From Rhizobium sp. ARZ01 (GTDB lineage: Bacteria; Pseudomonadota; Alphaproteobacteria; Rhizobiales; Rhizobiaceae), in assembly GCF_014851675.1 (NCBI RefSeq), contig NZ_JACVAE010000001.1, forward strand, positions 2,294,001 through 2,358,000: DNA of 64,000 nt. The letters run 5' to 3'. The position numbers and the translations under genes are program-made. Below the pieces are notes generated by a model. It did not search any database and was not told the DNA's origin. It was given only the letters and a program-made list of their open reading frames with translations. The stretch's first letter is position 1, and each line of letters opens with the position of its first letter. Positions 27,138-36,593 of this stretch are shown here, one piece after another.

Positions 27138-27633
27138 TCTCATCTCCAGGGAGCAAGGACGTCAGCCGCAAGAGAGCGATCCGCCCGACCTGCGCCTTGG
27201 CTGTTTCGAACTCCTGCTCGCGACCATTTTCTATCCGCGTCTCGAAGGCGGCGAGGATATCATTCTTCGTCAAGCCTTTGACCGCGATGATGAACGGAAA
27301 GCCGAATTTCCCGACGTAAGCCGTGTTGAGCTTGGTGAACCAGGCGTGCTCCTCGGGGCTCAGCCGATCGAGCCCGGCGCCCGCCTGCTCCTTGCGGCTG
27401 TCCTCGGTCAATTCACCAGCAATCGCCAGCTTGCCGGCGAGATCGGGGTGAGCACGCAGAACGCCGAGTTGTTCCTCGCCGGTGGCGCACCGGAATTGCG
27501 CGGCCAGCGCTCGATGCACGCCCTCGGCCGTCAGCGGCTCCACGATGGAACCGGCATCGAACGCCCGCTCGGCGATCCAGGGAGAGTGCTCGAAGATGCC
27601 GCCGAAGCGGGCGACGAAGTCCTCGCGTCTCAT
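27130..27633 (-). CDS. uraD: OHCU decarboxylase
   Basis: 167 aa from MRREDFVARFGGIFEHSPWIAERA, ending DENA at 27130. The active-site His and Glu fall in LRAHPDLAGKLAIAGELTEDSRKEQAGAGL, and FPFIIAVKGLTKNDIL is also characteristic. It decarboxylates OHCU to S-allantoin. The open frame extends further upstream inside puuE, but the family start is at 27633, one base after the puuE stop. Confidence 0.93.
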   Translation of the reverse strand: MRREDFVARFGGIFEHSPWIAERAFDAGSIVEPLTAEGVHRALAAQFRCATGEEQLGVLRAHPDLAGKLAIAGELTEDSRKEQAGAGLDRLSPEEHAWFTKLNTAYVGKFGFPFIIAVKGLTKNDILAAFETRIENGREQEFETAKAQVGRIALLRLTSLLPGDENA

Positions 27634-27634
27634 C

Positions 27635-28561
27635 TTATGCTCCGGCCTTCGGTTTGTGATGTTCGTGCCAGTGACGAGCGATATCGATGCGGCGCGGCAC
27701 CCAGACCTTTTCGTGCGACAGCACGTAGTCAACGAAGCGAGCGAGCGATGCAACGCGCCCGGGACGGCCGACGAGGCGGCAGTGCAGGCCGATATTGAGC
27801 ATTTTCGGGCTGCCTTCCTTGCCCTCCTGGTAGAGCACGTCGAAGGCGTCCTTGAGGTAGGTGAAGAACTGATCGCCGGAATTGAAGCCCTGCGGCGTGG
27901 CGAAGCGCATGTCGTTCGTCTCAAGTGTATAGGGGATGATCAGGAACGGCTCGTCCTTCAGCCCCTTCACCCAATAGGGCAGATCGTCGGCATAGGAATC
28001 GGAGGAGTAGACGAAACCGCCCTCCTCCATCACCAACCGCAACGTGTTGTCAGATGGCTTGCCCTGGTACATGCCAAGCGGATGGGAGCCTGTCAGTTCG
28101 GTATGGAGCCTCACGGCGTCACGGATATGCTGGCGCTCAACCTCTTCCGGAACGTCCTTGTATTCCAGCCAGCGATAGCCGTGGCTGGCGATCTCCCAGT
28201 TTGCCTCCTTCATGGCGGCAACGGCCTCAGGATTGCGGGCCATTGCAAGTGTCACGCCATACACTGTTACCGGCACATCCCGGCTGGTGAACAGCCGCCA
28301 CAGCCGCCAGAAACCGGCGCGGGAACCGTATTCGTAGATCGATTCCATGTTGAGGTTGCGCTGACCCGGCCAGGCCTGCGCGCCAACGATTTCCGACAGC
28401 AGGCATTCGGAAGCCGGATCCCCGTCGAGAACGCAGCTTTCGCCGCCCTCCTCATAGTTGACGACGAACTGCACAGCGATGCGCGCGCCTCCGGGCCACA
28501 GAGGATTCGGCGGCGTGCGGCCGTAGCCAACGAGATCGCGCGGATAGTTCTTTTCGGACAT
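27635..28561 (-). CDS. puuE: Allantoinase PuuE (polysaccharide-deacetylase fold)
   Basis: 308 aa. MSEKNYPRDLVGYGRTPPNP, VQFVVNYEEGGE and YEYGSRAGFWRLWRLF are diagnostic of the PuuE subfamily of the NodB-like fold, which hydrolyses allantoin to allantoate without the classic amidohydrolase fold. AAGGTGA precedes the ATG at 28561; an upstream in-frame start at 28600 lacks a site. It leads the puuE-uraD-allA-uraH operon, all spaced by overlaps or a single base. Confidence 0.93.
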   Translation of the reverse strand: MSEKNYPRDLVGYGRTPPNPLWPGGARIAVQFVVNYEEGGESCVLDGDPASECLLSEIVGAQAWPGQRNLNMESIYEYGSRAGFWRLWRLFTSRDVPVTVYGVTLAMARNPEAVAAMKEANWEIASHGYRWLEYKDVPEEVERQHIRDAVRLHTELTGSHPLGMYQGKPSDNTLRLVMEEGGFVYSSDSYADDLPYWVKGLKDEPFLIIPYTLETNDMRFATPQGFNSGDQFFTYLKDAFDVLYQEGKEGSPKMLNIGLHCRLVGRPGRVASLARFVDYVLSHEKVWVPRRIDIARHWHEHHKPKAGA

Positions 28562-28760
28562 GATTTCACCTTGGATATTTGGCCGAACGGTAGCATTCAC
28601 GACCGGAAAGTCGAGGCGAAATCCAACCTATCCCAAGCCTTAGGCTAAAGGCATCGGCAGCCGAGCGATGATGAAGCGCCGCTCTTGCAACTTCGACCGC
28701 CGCGGAACAACCGACACAACGATGCGTTGCTCTTCAGGAACGACAAAAAGGAGTGAAACC

Positions 28761-29132
28761 ATGATTCCGCAGGATGCAAACATCAGGGAAACCGAGGCAC
28801 TGATTGCAAGCGACAAGGTCGAGGGGACAGCTGTCTACGGCGCGGACGGCAAGCATATCGGCTCGGTCGAGCGCCTGATCCTCGACAAGCGCAGCGGCCA
28901 CGTCTCCTACGCGGTGCTGAGCTTCGGCGGCTTCCTGGGCATCGGCCACGATCACTATCCTTTGCCGTGGAGCAAGCTTCGCTATGACGAAGGCCTTGGC
29001 GGCTACCGGATCGATGTGACGAAGGAGCAGGTCGAGACAGCCCCGCACTACAACAGCGACGCGGAATATGAATGGAACCGCCGCAACGGCAAGCTGATCC
29101 ACGACTATTACGGCGTGCCGCATTGGATGTAA
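28761..29132 (+). CDS. PRC-barrel domain protein
   Basis: 123 aa with one PRC barrel: VYGADGKHIGSVERLILDKRSGHVSYAVLSFGGFLGIGHDHYPLPW. AAGGAGTGAAACC gives a strong ribosome site for the ATG at 28761. PRC-barrel proteins bind partners in RNA processing or photosynthesis; small stand-alone rhizobial copies are often stress-linked, which is only an inference here. No operon partner is close. Confidence 0.88.
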   Translation: MIPQDANIRETEALIASDKVEGTAVYGADGKHIGSVERLILDKRSGHVSYAVLSFGGFLGIGHDHYPLPWSKLRYDEGLGGYRIDVTKEQVETAPHYNSDAEYEWNRRNGKLIHDYYGVPHWM

Positions 29133-29135
29133 CGG

Positions 29136-30317
29136 TCAGATCTTGCGGTGCGCTGCTTCAAGATGCACCGCAACGGTGAAGGCAGGCGGCAACTCGACCG
29201 GGCTGCCGCCGATCTCCGATACGACGAGGCGGGCCAATTCATGTGCGATGCCGAAGCTTATCTTGAAGCCGCCGGTGAGCAGACTGACCGCGGAAAAATC
29301 CGGATGTAGCCCGACCATCGGCTCCCGTCCGATCGCCTTCGGCCGCAGACCGGCCCAACGCTCGATAAGTGTCGCGGTTCGCAAAACCGGCGCGAGGCGA
29401 CAGGCACTGGTGACAACATCATCGAGAAGCTGATCGGTCGAAGCAGGATCATCGAAGCTGTCCTCGCTGGTACTGCCGACGGCGCAGTACCCGTCTTCAT
29501 GCGGGACGACAAAGGTGCCGCTATCAAAGATGATTGGAAGTTCCGGATCGATGTCGCCCCTGAAAAGAGCTGCCTGCCCTTTCACAGCAGTTCCGATCGC
29601 ACGAGCCAGCGGCAGTCCGAGGCTGGAAAAGAGATCGAAACTGGAAACACCAGCCGAAAGAACGATGTGCCCGAAACCAATGCGCTCGCCATTGGCAAGG
29701 AGTGCCGTGCGAGCCAACGGATCGATCGAGACGACGGTTGCTCCCTCCCGGACTTCGACCCGTGGCATCCCCTCCAGCAAGGCGCGAAGCGCTTGCAGCA
29801 AGCGGCGCGGCGAGAGGTGGCCGGAAAGGCTGTCGAACGCAACACCAGCCGGCATCGCTTCCGCCGCAGGCCAATCCTGAACGGGAGACGCGTCAAGAAC
29901 GTCAAAGGAAAAGGTCCTGCCGCCGAGCGCCCAGGCCGTCGTCGCATCAATCTTATGCTTGAGCGCGCGCTCGCGATGATGGTCGGCAACGAGCGGCATC
30001 AGACGCCCGGTTCGACGATAGCCCGTCGAAAGGCCGCTTTCCGCTTCCAGACGCGCTATTTCCGCTTCCAGCGACACCAGCGCCTGTAGCTGGAACTGCT
30101 TTTTGGCATTCCAACGATCCGGCTGGTGCGGCATCAGTGCCCCGAGGAGACCGCCGCTGGCGCCTGCTCCCACCCGGTCCCGTTCCAGGACCACCACGGA
30201 AAGTCCCGCCCGCGCCGCCATGACCGCGGCCCAAAGACCCATGACACCTGCGCCGACCACCAGGACGTCCGGCACCGGTTGACCGGCGGAGCGCGCGCGA
30301 CTATCGACTGATGGCAT
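29136..30317 (-). CDS. FAD-dependent oxidoreductase (DadA/glycine oxidase-like, possible MnmC1 counterpart)
   Basis: 393 aa with the Rossmann FAD motif VVGAGVMGLWAAVMAARAG near residues 20-38 and a DAO-type body (ASGGLLGALMPHQP, GLRPKAIGREPMVG). Such enzymes oxidise N-alkyl amino acids. In Escherichia coli the FAD half of MnmC (cmnm5U demodification) is fused to the MnmD half; here mnmD is the divergent neighbour. A role in the same tRNA pathway is therefore plausible but unproven. The annotated ATG shares bases with the mnmD ATG; a GTG at 30275 is an alternative start. Confidence 0.78.
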   Translation of the reverse strand: MPSVDSRARSAGQPVPDVLVVGAGVMGLWAAVMAARAGLSVVVLERDRVGAGASGGLLGALMPHQPDRWNAKKQFQLQALVSLEAEIARLEAESGLSTGYRRTGRLMPLVADHHRERALKHKIDATTAWALGGRTFSFDVLDASPVQDWPAAEAMPAGVAFDSLSGHLSPRRLLQALRALLEGMPRVEVREGATVVSIDPLARTALLANGERIGFGHIVLSAGVSSFDLFSSLGLPLARAIGTAVKGQAALFRGDIDPELPIIFDSGTFVVPHEDGYCAVGSTSEDSFDDPASTDQLLDDVVTSACRLAPVLRTATLIERWAGLRPKAIGREPMVGLHPDFSAVSLLTGGFKISFGIAHELARLVVSEIGGSPVELPPAFTVAVHLEAAHRKI

Positions 30318-31041
30318 GGCTGAGAACGCTCCTGAAACCGCCTCCGCACCGAGCGGACTGACCCTCGACTGGCATGAGGGCGATATGCCTTATTCCCAGA
30401 CCTATGGCGATCATTTTTATTGTCGCACCGATGGCCGGCTGGAATGCGGCCACGTCTTCCTTGATGGCAACGGACTGCCCGGTCGCTGGGCTGAGGGCGG
30501 AGGTCTTGCGATCGGTGAGTTGGGCTTCGGCACCGGCCTCAATCTCTGCGAGACTTGGCGCCAATGGCGTCTGGCCCGTCCTGCCGGCGACGTCCTGCAT
30601 TTCGTCTCGTTCGAACGTTTCCCGCTGACGCGCGTTGCGATCGACCGCGCCCTCTCCCACTGGCCGGAGATCGACACCGAGCGGCAGGCGCTCACCTCGC
30701 TCTGGCCCGAAGCGCCAGAGGGTGAAAGCCAGATCGCCCTTGCCCTCGACGATCAGACACGGCTGACAGTGATCTGCGGTCCGGCGTTCGAGAGGCTCAC
30801 AGCCAGCAGTCTTGCATTCGATGCCTGGTATCTCGACGGCTTCGCGCCTTCGCGCAATCCGGACATGTGGTCGGCCGAGCTAATGCGTGAGATTTTTGCG
30901 CACACGAACGCCGAAGGCACCTTCGCCACCTATGCCGCGGCGGGCTTCGTCCGCCGTAACCTTGCCGCCGCCGGCTTCACCGTGAACCGCCGGCCCGGCT
31001 TTGCAGGAAAACGCGAGATGCTGTGCGGCCAGCGGGCGTAG
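30316..31041 (+). CDS. mnmD: tRNA 5-(methylaminomethyl)-2-thiouridine methyltransferase, stand-alone MnmD
   Basis: 241 aa. LDWHEGDMPYSQTYGDHFY, GELGFGTGLN (the SAM loop), WYLDGFAPSRNPDMWS and the C-terminal GFAGKREML are the marks of the MnmC methyltransferase half (DUF752). It completes the mnm5 group on wobble uridine 34 of some tRNAs. The start codon overlaps that of the divergent oxidoreductase by two bases in the palindrome CATG, and no strong ribosome site is visible. Confidence 0.88.
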   Translation: MAENAPETASAPSGLTLDWHEGDMPYSQTYGDHFYCRTDGRLECGHVFLDGNGLPGRWAEGGGLAIGELGFGTGLNLCETWRQWRLARPAGDVLHFVSFERFPLTRVAIDRALSHWPEIDTERQALTSLWPEAPEGESQIALALDDQTRLTVICGPAFERLTASSLAFDAWYLDGFAPSRNPDMWSAELMREIFAHTNAEGTFATYAAAGFVRRNLAAAGFTVNRRPGFAGKREMLCGQRA

Positions 31042-31050
31042 AGCCTCGCC

Positions 31051-34000
31051 TCAATGCACTGTCGAGCGCTTAGGAGCGCGCTCGTCCAGCTTCAGCCAGC
31101 GCTGCACCGTTTCCTCCAGCCGATCGAAACTTATCGGCTTCATCAGATGATCATCCATGCCGGATGCGAGGCACGCCTCACGGTCGCCGTCCAGGACATG
31201 GGCCGTGACCGCGACGATCGGTGTCCGTTCGCCGGTATCCGCTTCGATATCGCGGATGGCACGCGCCGCCTGATGGCCGTTCATCACCGGCATCGACACG
31301 TCCATCAGGATCATGCGAGGTTTTCGCCGCTTGAAGGTCTCGACGGCCTGGGCGCCGTCGGCCACGAGCTCGTAGCTGACGCCTGAAGCCTCCAGCAGTT
31401 GCCGGAAGAGGATCTGGTTGACTTCGTTATCCTCGGCAACCAGAACGTCGATGGGTTCCGAAGTCGAAGCGTCGGATGGCTGCGGCAGTTCAATGGCGGA
31501 ATGATCGCTGCTGATTGCCCGCGTGAGGTTCGCGAACTTCTGCTGACGAACGGAGCGGATCACCTCGCACACCGTCTCGCGCAACAGCCCCGCGCGGATC
31601 GGTTTCATCAGGTGCCCATCGCTTTCAATCGTATCGAGCCCGCCCCCCTGTGCCGGTTCGCCGAGCGCCGAAAGTGCGATAAGGGCGGTGGCGGGGAAAT
31701 CCTCGCGGATCGCCTCGATCAGGTGGCGTCCGCCGGCGTCGCGAATGTTCTTGTCAACGATGGCCGCTTCCACGGTGATCTCGATGGCCGCCGCCGCTGA
31801 AAGCAACGCAAGCGCCTCCTCGGCATTGGCAACTGCTGTTGCATCGAAGCCCCATTCCGTCAGCAGTTCGCGCGCTACCTCGCGTGTGGCCTCGTTGCGG
31901 TCAGCGACGATAACGCGCGCGCCGCGAACGTTGACGGGTACCGCTACATTCGACGCATCCGCCTGCTCAACCTCCATGGGCAGATTTACAGTGAAAACCG
32001 ATCCCTGCCCAACCGTGCTTTCCGCAGAAAGCGTTCCACCGAAAAGCTTGACGAGCCCATCCGTGATTGCGAGGCCCAATCCCGTCCCCTCGTGTCGGCG
32101 GGTGGAGGAAGAATCGACCTGCGAGAATTTCTCGAACACCGAAGCAAGCTTATCTGCAGGAATTCCGACGCCGGTATCCTCAATGCGCAAGGTGATCCCG
32201 ACCCTGCCGTCTTCCAGCCCCGCCGCTGACATGTCGATCCGAACGTGACCATGGTCGGTAAACTTCACCGCATTGCCCACGAGGTTGGTCACGATCTGAC
32301 GGAACCGTCCCGCATCACCCTCAACGACAGCCGGAATATCGGCCGCACCGCGCACGACGAGCTCGATGTCCTTTTCCGCTGCCTTTGCCGAAAGCAGCGT
32401 CGCGACGTCCTCAACGGCCTCCACGAGATTGAACGGCGTCTTTCGCAAACTCATCTGCCCAGCGTCGATCTTTGAGAAATCGAGTATGTCGTTGATGATC
32501 GTCAACAGCGCATGGCCGGACTTCGTCATGATGTCGATAAAGGTCTTCTGGCGGGTGTCGAGATTCGATTTTGCCAGCAGCTCGGCCATGCCGAGAACCC
32601 CGTTCATCGGCGTGCGGATTTCGTGGCTCATGTTTGCAAGGAATTCCGACTTCGCCTTGTCCGCAGTTTCGGCGCGCACGACAAGCTGTCGCAGCTCGTC
32701 CTCGCGCGCCTTCAGCTCGGTGATATCGGAATAGACGAGGACGATACGGCCATGCTCGGTCGGCCGCGCTTCCATTTGCAACCAGACACCCCTGCCGCTG
32801 CGGAAGACGATGGGTGTGGGTCGGTCACGCATCAATGTCTCAAAGAAATCACGCGCCTCGACCCGCTGGTCGCCGATGTGGCCATAGATTCCGCGCCGGG
32901 CGCTGTCTTCGATCAGGTCGGCGACCAGAGCCCCTGGCTGGAGCATGGCGGGCGGCGCGCTGAACATTGAAAACAGCGCTTCATTGGCAAGCTCGATGCG
33001 ACCGTTGTCGATGATGAGCAGGCCTTGGCCCATCGCCGACATCGCATCCTTCACGAGGCTGCCCACCTCCTCCAGGGCGCTGCGCGTCTCCAGCACTTCG
33101 CGTTCGCGCGCGCGGCGATCGGTAATGTCGATATAGGTCAGCAGGCAGCGGCCGCCTGATATGGGTTGACCTGACTCGATCAACGTTCTGCCGTTGGCAT
33201 AACTCACTTCGCGCGAGGGGAAACTGCCATCGCGGACACGCCGAAGCCATGTCTCGTGATCGGCATCGCAGACCCCCTCCTGCATTTCGATCATCTCGCC
33301 TTGCTCCCGCTTGAAGCGGTGGAGGTCGGACAACGGCTTGCCCTGCAATTGCGGCAGAGCGCCATCCCACAAGCTTTCGTACGCGCCGTTCACAAGCTCG
33401 ATCGTCGAGTCCTCGTCGACCACGACGATACCGACATGAAGCGAAGCGACGATGCTCTCGAGATCGGACTTGATCGCCTCGGCCTGATGGCGCGCTTCGA
33501 TCAGTTGGTCTTCCCGTCGCTTGAGTAGCGTCGTGTCCGTCATCGAGCCGATGAGATAGTTGCGACTATCGGCCGACGTGACTCGATAGGCGCGGGAGAT
33601 GGTCGGCACAACAGTCCCGTCCGGACGCCAGAACTCGAACTCCCACTCGCTGAGCTCACCGGTATCGAGCACCTTTTGGTTCGCGACGCGAAAATGCTCT
33701 CCCTGCTTGGGATACATTTCCACCGTGGTCTTCCCGAGGATGTCTGCTGCTGTCGCCCCAATCAGATCGAGGAAGGCACGGTTTGCGAACACCAGCCGCT
33801 GGTTCTCGTCGCGCACGTAGGTTGCGACAGGGAGCTCATCGAGAAGCGCGCGATAGAGAGCAATCTCCTGGCCCTGCTGACGCAGCCGCCCTTCGCTTTC
33901 CTTCAGCGCGGTGACATCGGAGCGCAGCGCTACAAGTGTGCCATCGGGACGGCGCTGCGTTACCAGCCGCATCCAGCCACCGGCAATCGTCCGGCTGACG

Positions 34001-34761
34001 CGCTCGAAAAGTGGCAGATCGTATTCGGCGAGGCGCTGTTCGATCCAGGTCTCGCGTTCCGCGGGGTCGACATCCGGTGTCTCGACGTCATGGATGGCGC
34101 AGAGAAGCGTCCGCATGTCGAGCGCGGCGTCTGGGAGGTCGCCGACAAGGGCACGGTAGAATTCACGCATGACACGGTTGGCGTGCGTCAGACGTCCGCT
34201 TTGATCGAAGATCGCGACACCCGTGCCGATCGCGTCGAGCACATACTCCGCCGAAGCCGCGTCCGCTGCGGGATTCGCCGCGAGAGGCTGGGGCGAATTC
34301 TCGCCACCGCCGGTGACGATCAGGTCGAGTGCCTCCGCTGCCGGATTCCTGCCAAACGAGATCCCCGCGCCGCGGGCGAGCGCATCGACACGGCCAACAA
34401 GGGCTTCGTTGGCGGGAATGAAAGTGCCGACGATGATCGAGAGTTCGGCGGAAATCCGCTGGCGCCGTACTGAGATGATGAAGCTTGCGCCACTTTGCAG
34501 GTGCCGGTAGCGCACCGTCTCGTCACTGCCGAACACCAAGCAGCGGCGCTCGTGCTCACTCCTGTCTTCGTGACCTTCGGTCTCGCCGATATCGTCGTCG
34601 CTCCGTCCAACGACGTCCTCCTGGCTGAACCCGAATAGCTCGCAAAAGGCCGCGTTGACGGCGACGTATCGCATCTCGCTGCTCTTGATATAAGCAGGCG
34701 ACTTCTGCGAGCGGATACGCTCACAAGCAGCAATCAGCGGATCATCTTCGATTTCAGCCAC
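31051..34761 (-). CDS. Hybrid sensor histidine kinase with five PAS-like regions and two receivers
   Basis: 1236 aa, without a clear membrane segment, so likely cytoplasmic. PAS-like regions occur near residues 15-110, 165-290, 305-430, 440-560 and 570-690 (for example YIKSSEMRYVAVNAAF and TYVRDENQRLVFANRAF). The HisKA phospho-His lies in MSHEIRTPMNG near residue 712, and the ATPase boxes are VGNAVKF and GTGLGLAI. Receiver 1 has IVDKNI (near 1001) and receiver 2 MDVSMP (near 1152), both with the downstream Ser/Thr and LMKPI Lys. The start is GTG after GGGAAG. The signal and target are unknown. Confidence 0.92.
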   Translation of the reverse strand: MAEIEDDPLIAACERIRSQKSPAYIKSSEMRYVAVNAAFCELFGFSQEDVVGRSDDDIGETEGHEDRSEHERRCLVFGSDETVRYRHLQSGASFIISVRRQRISAELSIIVGTFIPANEALVGRVDALARGAGISFGRNPAAEALDLIVTGGGENSPQPLAANPAADAASAEYVLDAIGTGVAIFDQSGRLTHANRVMREFYRALVGDLPDAALDMRTLLCAIHDVETPDVDPAERETWIEQRLAEYDLPLFERVSRTIAGGWMRLVTQRRPDGTLVALRSDVTALKESEGRLRQQGQEIALYRALLDELPVATYVRDENQRLVFANRAFLDLIGATAADILGKTTVEMYPKQGEHFRVANQKVLDTGELSEWEFEFWRPDGTVVPTISRAYRVTSADSRNYLIGSMTDTTLLKRREDQLIEARHQAEAIKSDLESIVASLHVGIVVVDEDSTIELVNGAYESLWDGALPQLQGKPLSDLHRFKREQGEMIEMQEGVCDADHETWLRRVRDGSFPSREVSYANGRTLIESGQPISGGRCLLTYIDITDRRAREREVLETRSALEEVGSLVKDAMSAMGQGLLIIDNGRIELANEALFSMFSAPPAMLQPGALVADLIEDSARRGIYGHIGDQRVEARDFFETLMRDRPTPIVFRSGRGVWLQMEARPTEHGRIVLVYSDITELKAREDELRQLVVRAETADKAKSEFLANMSHEIRTPMNGVLGMAELLAKSNLDTRQKTFIDIMTKSGHALLTIINDILDFSKIDAGQMSLRKTPFNLVEAVEDVATLLSAKAAEKDIELVVRGAADIPAVVEGDAGRFRQIVTNLVGNAVKFTDHGHVRIDMSAAGLEDGRVGITLRIEDTGVGIPADKLASVFEKFSQVDSSSTRRHEGTGLGLAITDGLVKLFGGTLSAESTVGQGSVFTVNLPMEVEQADASNVAVPVNVRGARVIVADRNEATREVARELLTEWGFDATAVANAEEALALLSAAAAIEITVEAAIVDKNIRDAGGRHLIEAIREDFPATALIALSALGEPAQGGGLDTIESDGHLMKPIRAGLLRETVCEVIRSVRQQKFANLTRAISSDHSAIELPQPSDASTSEPIDVLVAEDNEVNQILFRQLLEASGVSYELVADGAQAVETFKRRKPRMILMDVSMPVMNGHQAARAIRDIEADTGERTPIVAVTAHVLDGDREACLASGMDDHLMKPISFDRLEETVQRWLKLDERAPKRSTVH

Positions 34762-34984
34762 ACAACGCTTCCCGGACGAGGGAGATTCCCACTCGGCAAT
34801 AGCACGCAGGAATTGAACAGATGGTTAATGGATTATTGTCCATGCGCGGCCGGGTTGCATCAACACACCCCAGAATTGCCGTGAACCGATGTCCGTCCAG
34901 ACACTCCGCTGTCGCAAATGACCGATCGTCTTTGGACGTGATATGGCAATATCTTCCGCAACCAATGACAATCGGTGCAACACG

Positions 34985-36577
34985 ATGGGTGACGTTGTAA
35001 ATCTGGATCTGCACCTTGGAAAGCAAGCCTCCGAGGCACCCACAGGGCACCGCAGGCGGTCCGGCGGACGTTCCCTCGAACGTCAACGCAAATCCCCGGG
35101 CGGCTCCAAGTATCTGAACCTCACCAATTCTACGGCACGATCGACAGTCCTTTCCGAGGACGCCCTGGAGGCGATCCATCAAGCTTCGTTGACCATCCTT
35201 GAAGAAGTCGGCATGGACATCATCCTGCCGGAGGCGCGCGAACGGATGAAGGAAGCTGGTGCCGATGTGACGCCCGGCACCGACCGCGTTCGCTTCGATC
35301 GCGGGCTGATCATGCATATGATGGCGTCGGTTCCGCCTGAATTCACGATGCATGCGCGCAATCCGCTGCGCAATGTCGAGATCGGCGGCAACAACCTCGC
35401 CTTTGCGCAGGTCGCCTCCGCCCCTTTCGTCACCGATCGCGAAGGCGGAAGGCGTGCAGGCAACCGTGAGGACTTTCGCAAGCTGGTCAAGCTCGCCCAG
35501 TGCTACGACATCATCCACACCACCGGTGGCTATCCGGTCGAGCCGGTCGATATCGACGCATCGATCCGACACCTGGATTGCCTGTCCGACCTGGTAAAGC
35601 TCACGGACAAGGTGTTCCACGTCTACGCGCTGGACCGCCAGCGCACAATCGACGGCATAGAGATCGCCCGCATCGGACGCGGCATCACGATGGAGCAGAT
35701 GGAGCGCGAACCATCGGCCTTCACCAACATCAACACCTCTTCGCCCTTGCGTCTCGACGGGCCGATGCTGCAGGGCATCATCGAGATGTCTTCGCGCAAC
35801 CAGGTCGTCGTCGTTACACCGTTCACACTTGCCGGTGCGACTGCCCCGGTGACGATCGCCGGCGCGCTTGTCCAACAAAACGCCGAGGCACTGTGCGGCA
35901 TCGCCTTCACACAGATGGTTCGGAAGGGCTCGCCCGTGATGTATGGCGGCTTTACGTCCAATGTGGACATGAGGACCGGAGTTCCGGCGTTTGGCACACC
36001 GGAATACATGCGGGCTGCAATCGCCGGCGGCCAGCTGGCCCGCAAGTACAACATGCCCTATCGCAGTTCCAACACCAGCGCCTCCAACGCGCTGGACGCG
36101 CAGGCTGCCTACGAGGCGGCCTTCTCGCTCTGGGCCCTGACGCAGGGGGGCGGGAACTTCATCATGCACGCGGCAGGGTGGAGCGAAGGAGGGCTCACCG
36201 CATCGTTCGAGAAGTTCATCCTCGACGTCGACATGCTGCAGATGGTGGCAGAGTTCCTGACGCCACTCGATGTCAGCACCGAGGCACTCGCCCTTGACGT
36301 CATTCGTGAGACCGGTCCCGGCGGCCATTACTTCGTCACGCCACACACGCTCGTTCGCTGCGAGACCGCCTTCTATTCGCCGATTCTTTCCGATCGGCGC
36401 AACTACGAGGCCTGGTCTGAGGCCGGCCGGCCGACGACATTTGATCATGCCAGCCGCGTGTTCAAGGAAAAGCTGAATACCTACGAGCGGCCACCGCTCG
36501 ATTCGGCAATCGAGGAGGAACTCGACGCCTTCGTCGCCAAGCGCAGGTCCGAATGCAGCCCGCAGTCGGACTCATAG
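34985..36577 (+). CDS. MttB-family (trimethylamine methyltransferase-like) protein
   Basis: About 530 aa. The body (ALEAIHQASLTILEEVGMDI, VYALDRQRTIDG, YGGFTSNVDMRTGVPAFGTPE, YSPILSDRRNYEAW) matches the MttB superfamily of corrinoid-dependent methyltransferases. Bacterial members without pyrrolysine demethylate quaternary amines such as glycine betaine or proline betaine. No amber codon interrupts it, and no corrinoid-binding protein gene adjoins it. ATGs at 34985 and 34943 are both possible starts; I prefer MGDVVNLDL. The substrate is unknown. Confidence 0.85.
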   Translation: MGDVVNLDLHLGKQASEAPTGHRRRSGGRSLERQRKSPGGSKYLNLTNSTARSTVLSEDALEAIHQASLTILEEVGMDIILPEARERMKEAGADVTPGTDRVRFDRGLIMHMMASVPPEFTMHARNPLRNVEIGGNNLAFAQVASAPFVTDREGGRRAGNREDFRKLVKLAQCYDIIHTTGGYPVEPVDIDASIRHLDCLSDLVKLTDKVFHVYALDRQRTIDGIEIARIGRGITMEQMEREPSAFTNINTSSPLRLDGPMLQGIIEMSSRNQVVVVTPFTLAGATAPVTIAGALVQQNAEALCGIAFTQMVRKGSPVMYGGFTSNVDMRTGVPAFGTPEYMRAAIAGGQLARKYNMPYRSSNTSASNALDAQAAYEAAFSLWALTQGGGNFIMHAAGWSEGGLTASFEKFILDVDMLQMVAEFLTPLDVSTEALALDVIRETGPGGHYFVTPHTLVRCETAFYSPILSDRRNYEAWSEAGRPTTFDHASRVFKEKLNTYERPPLDSAIEEELDAFVAKRRSECSPQSDS

Positions 36578-36593
36578 CCTCCCCGGCTGCGTC

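Noticed and set aside
34754..36448. 564-aa minus-strand open frame
   Set aside because: Shadow of the MttB-family gene in high-G+C DNA; no family sequence.
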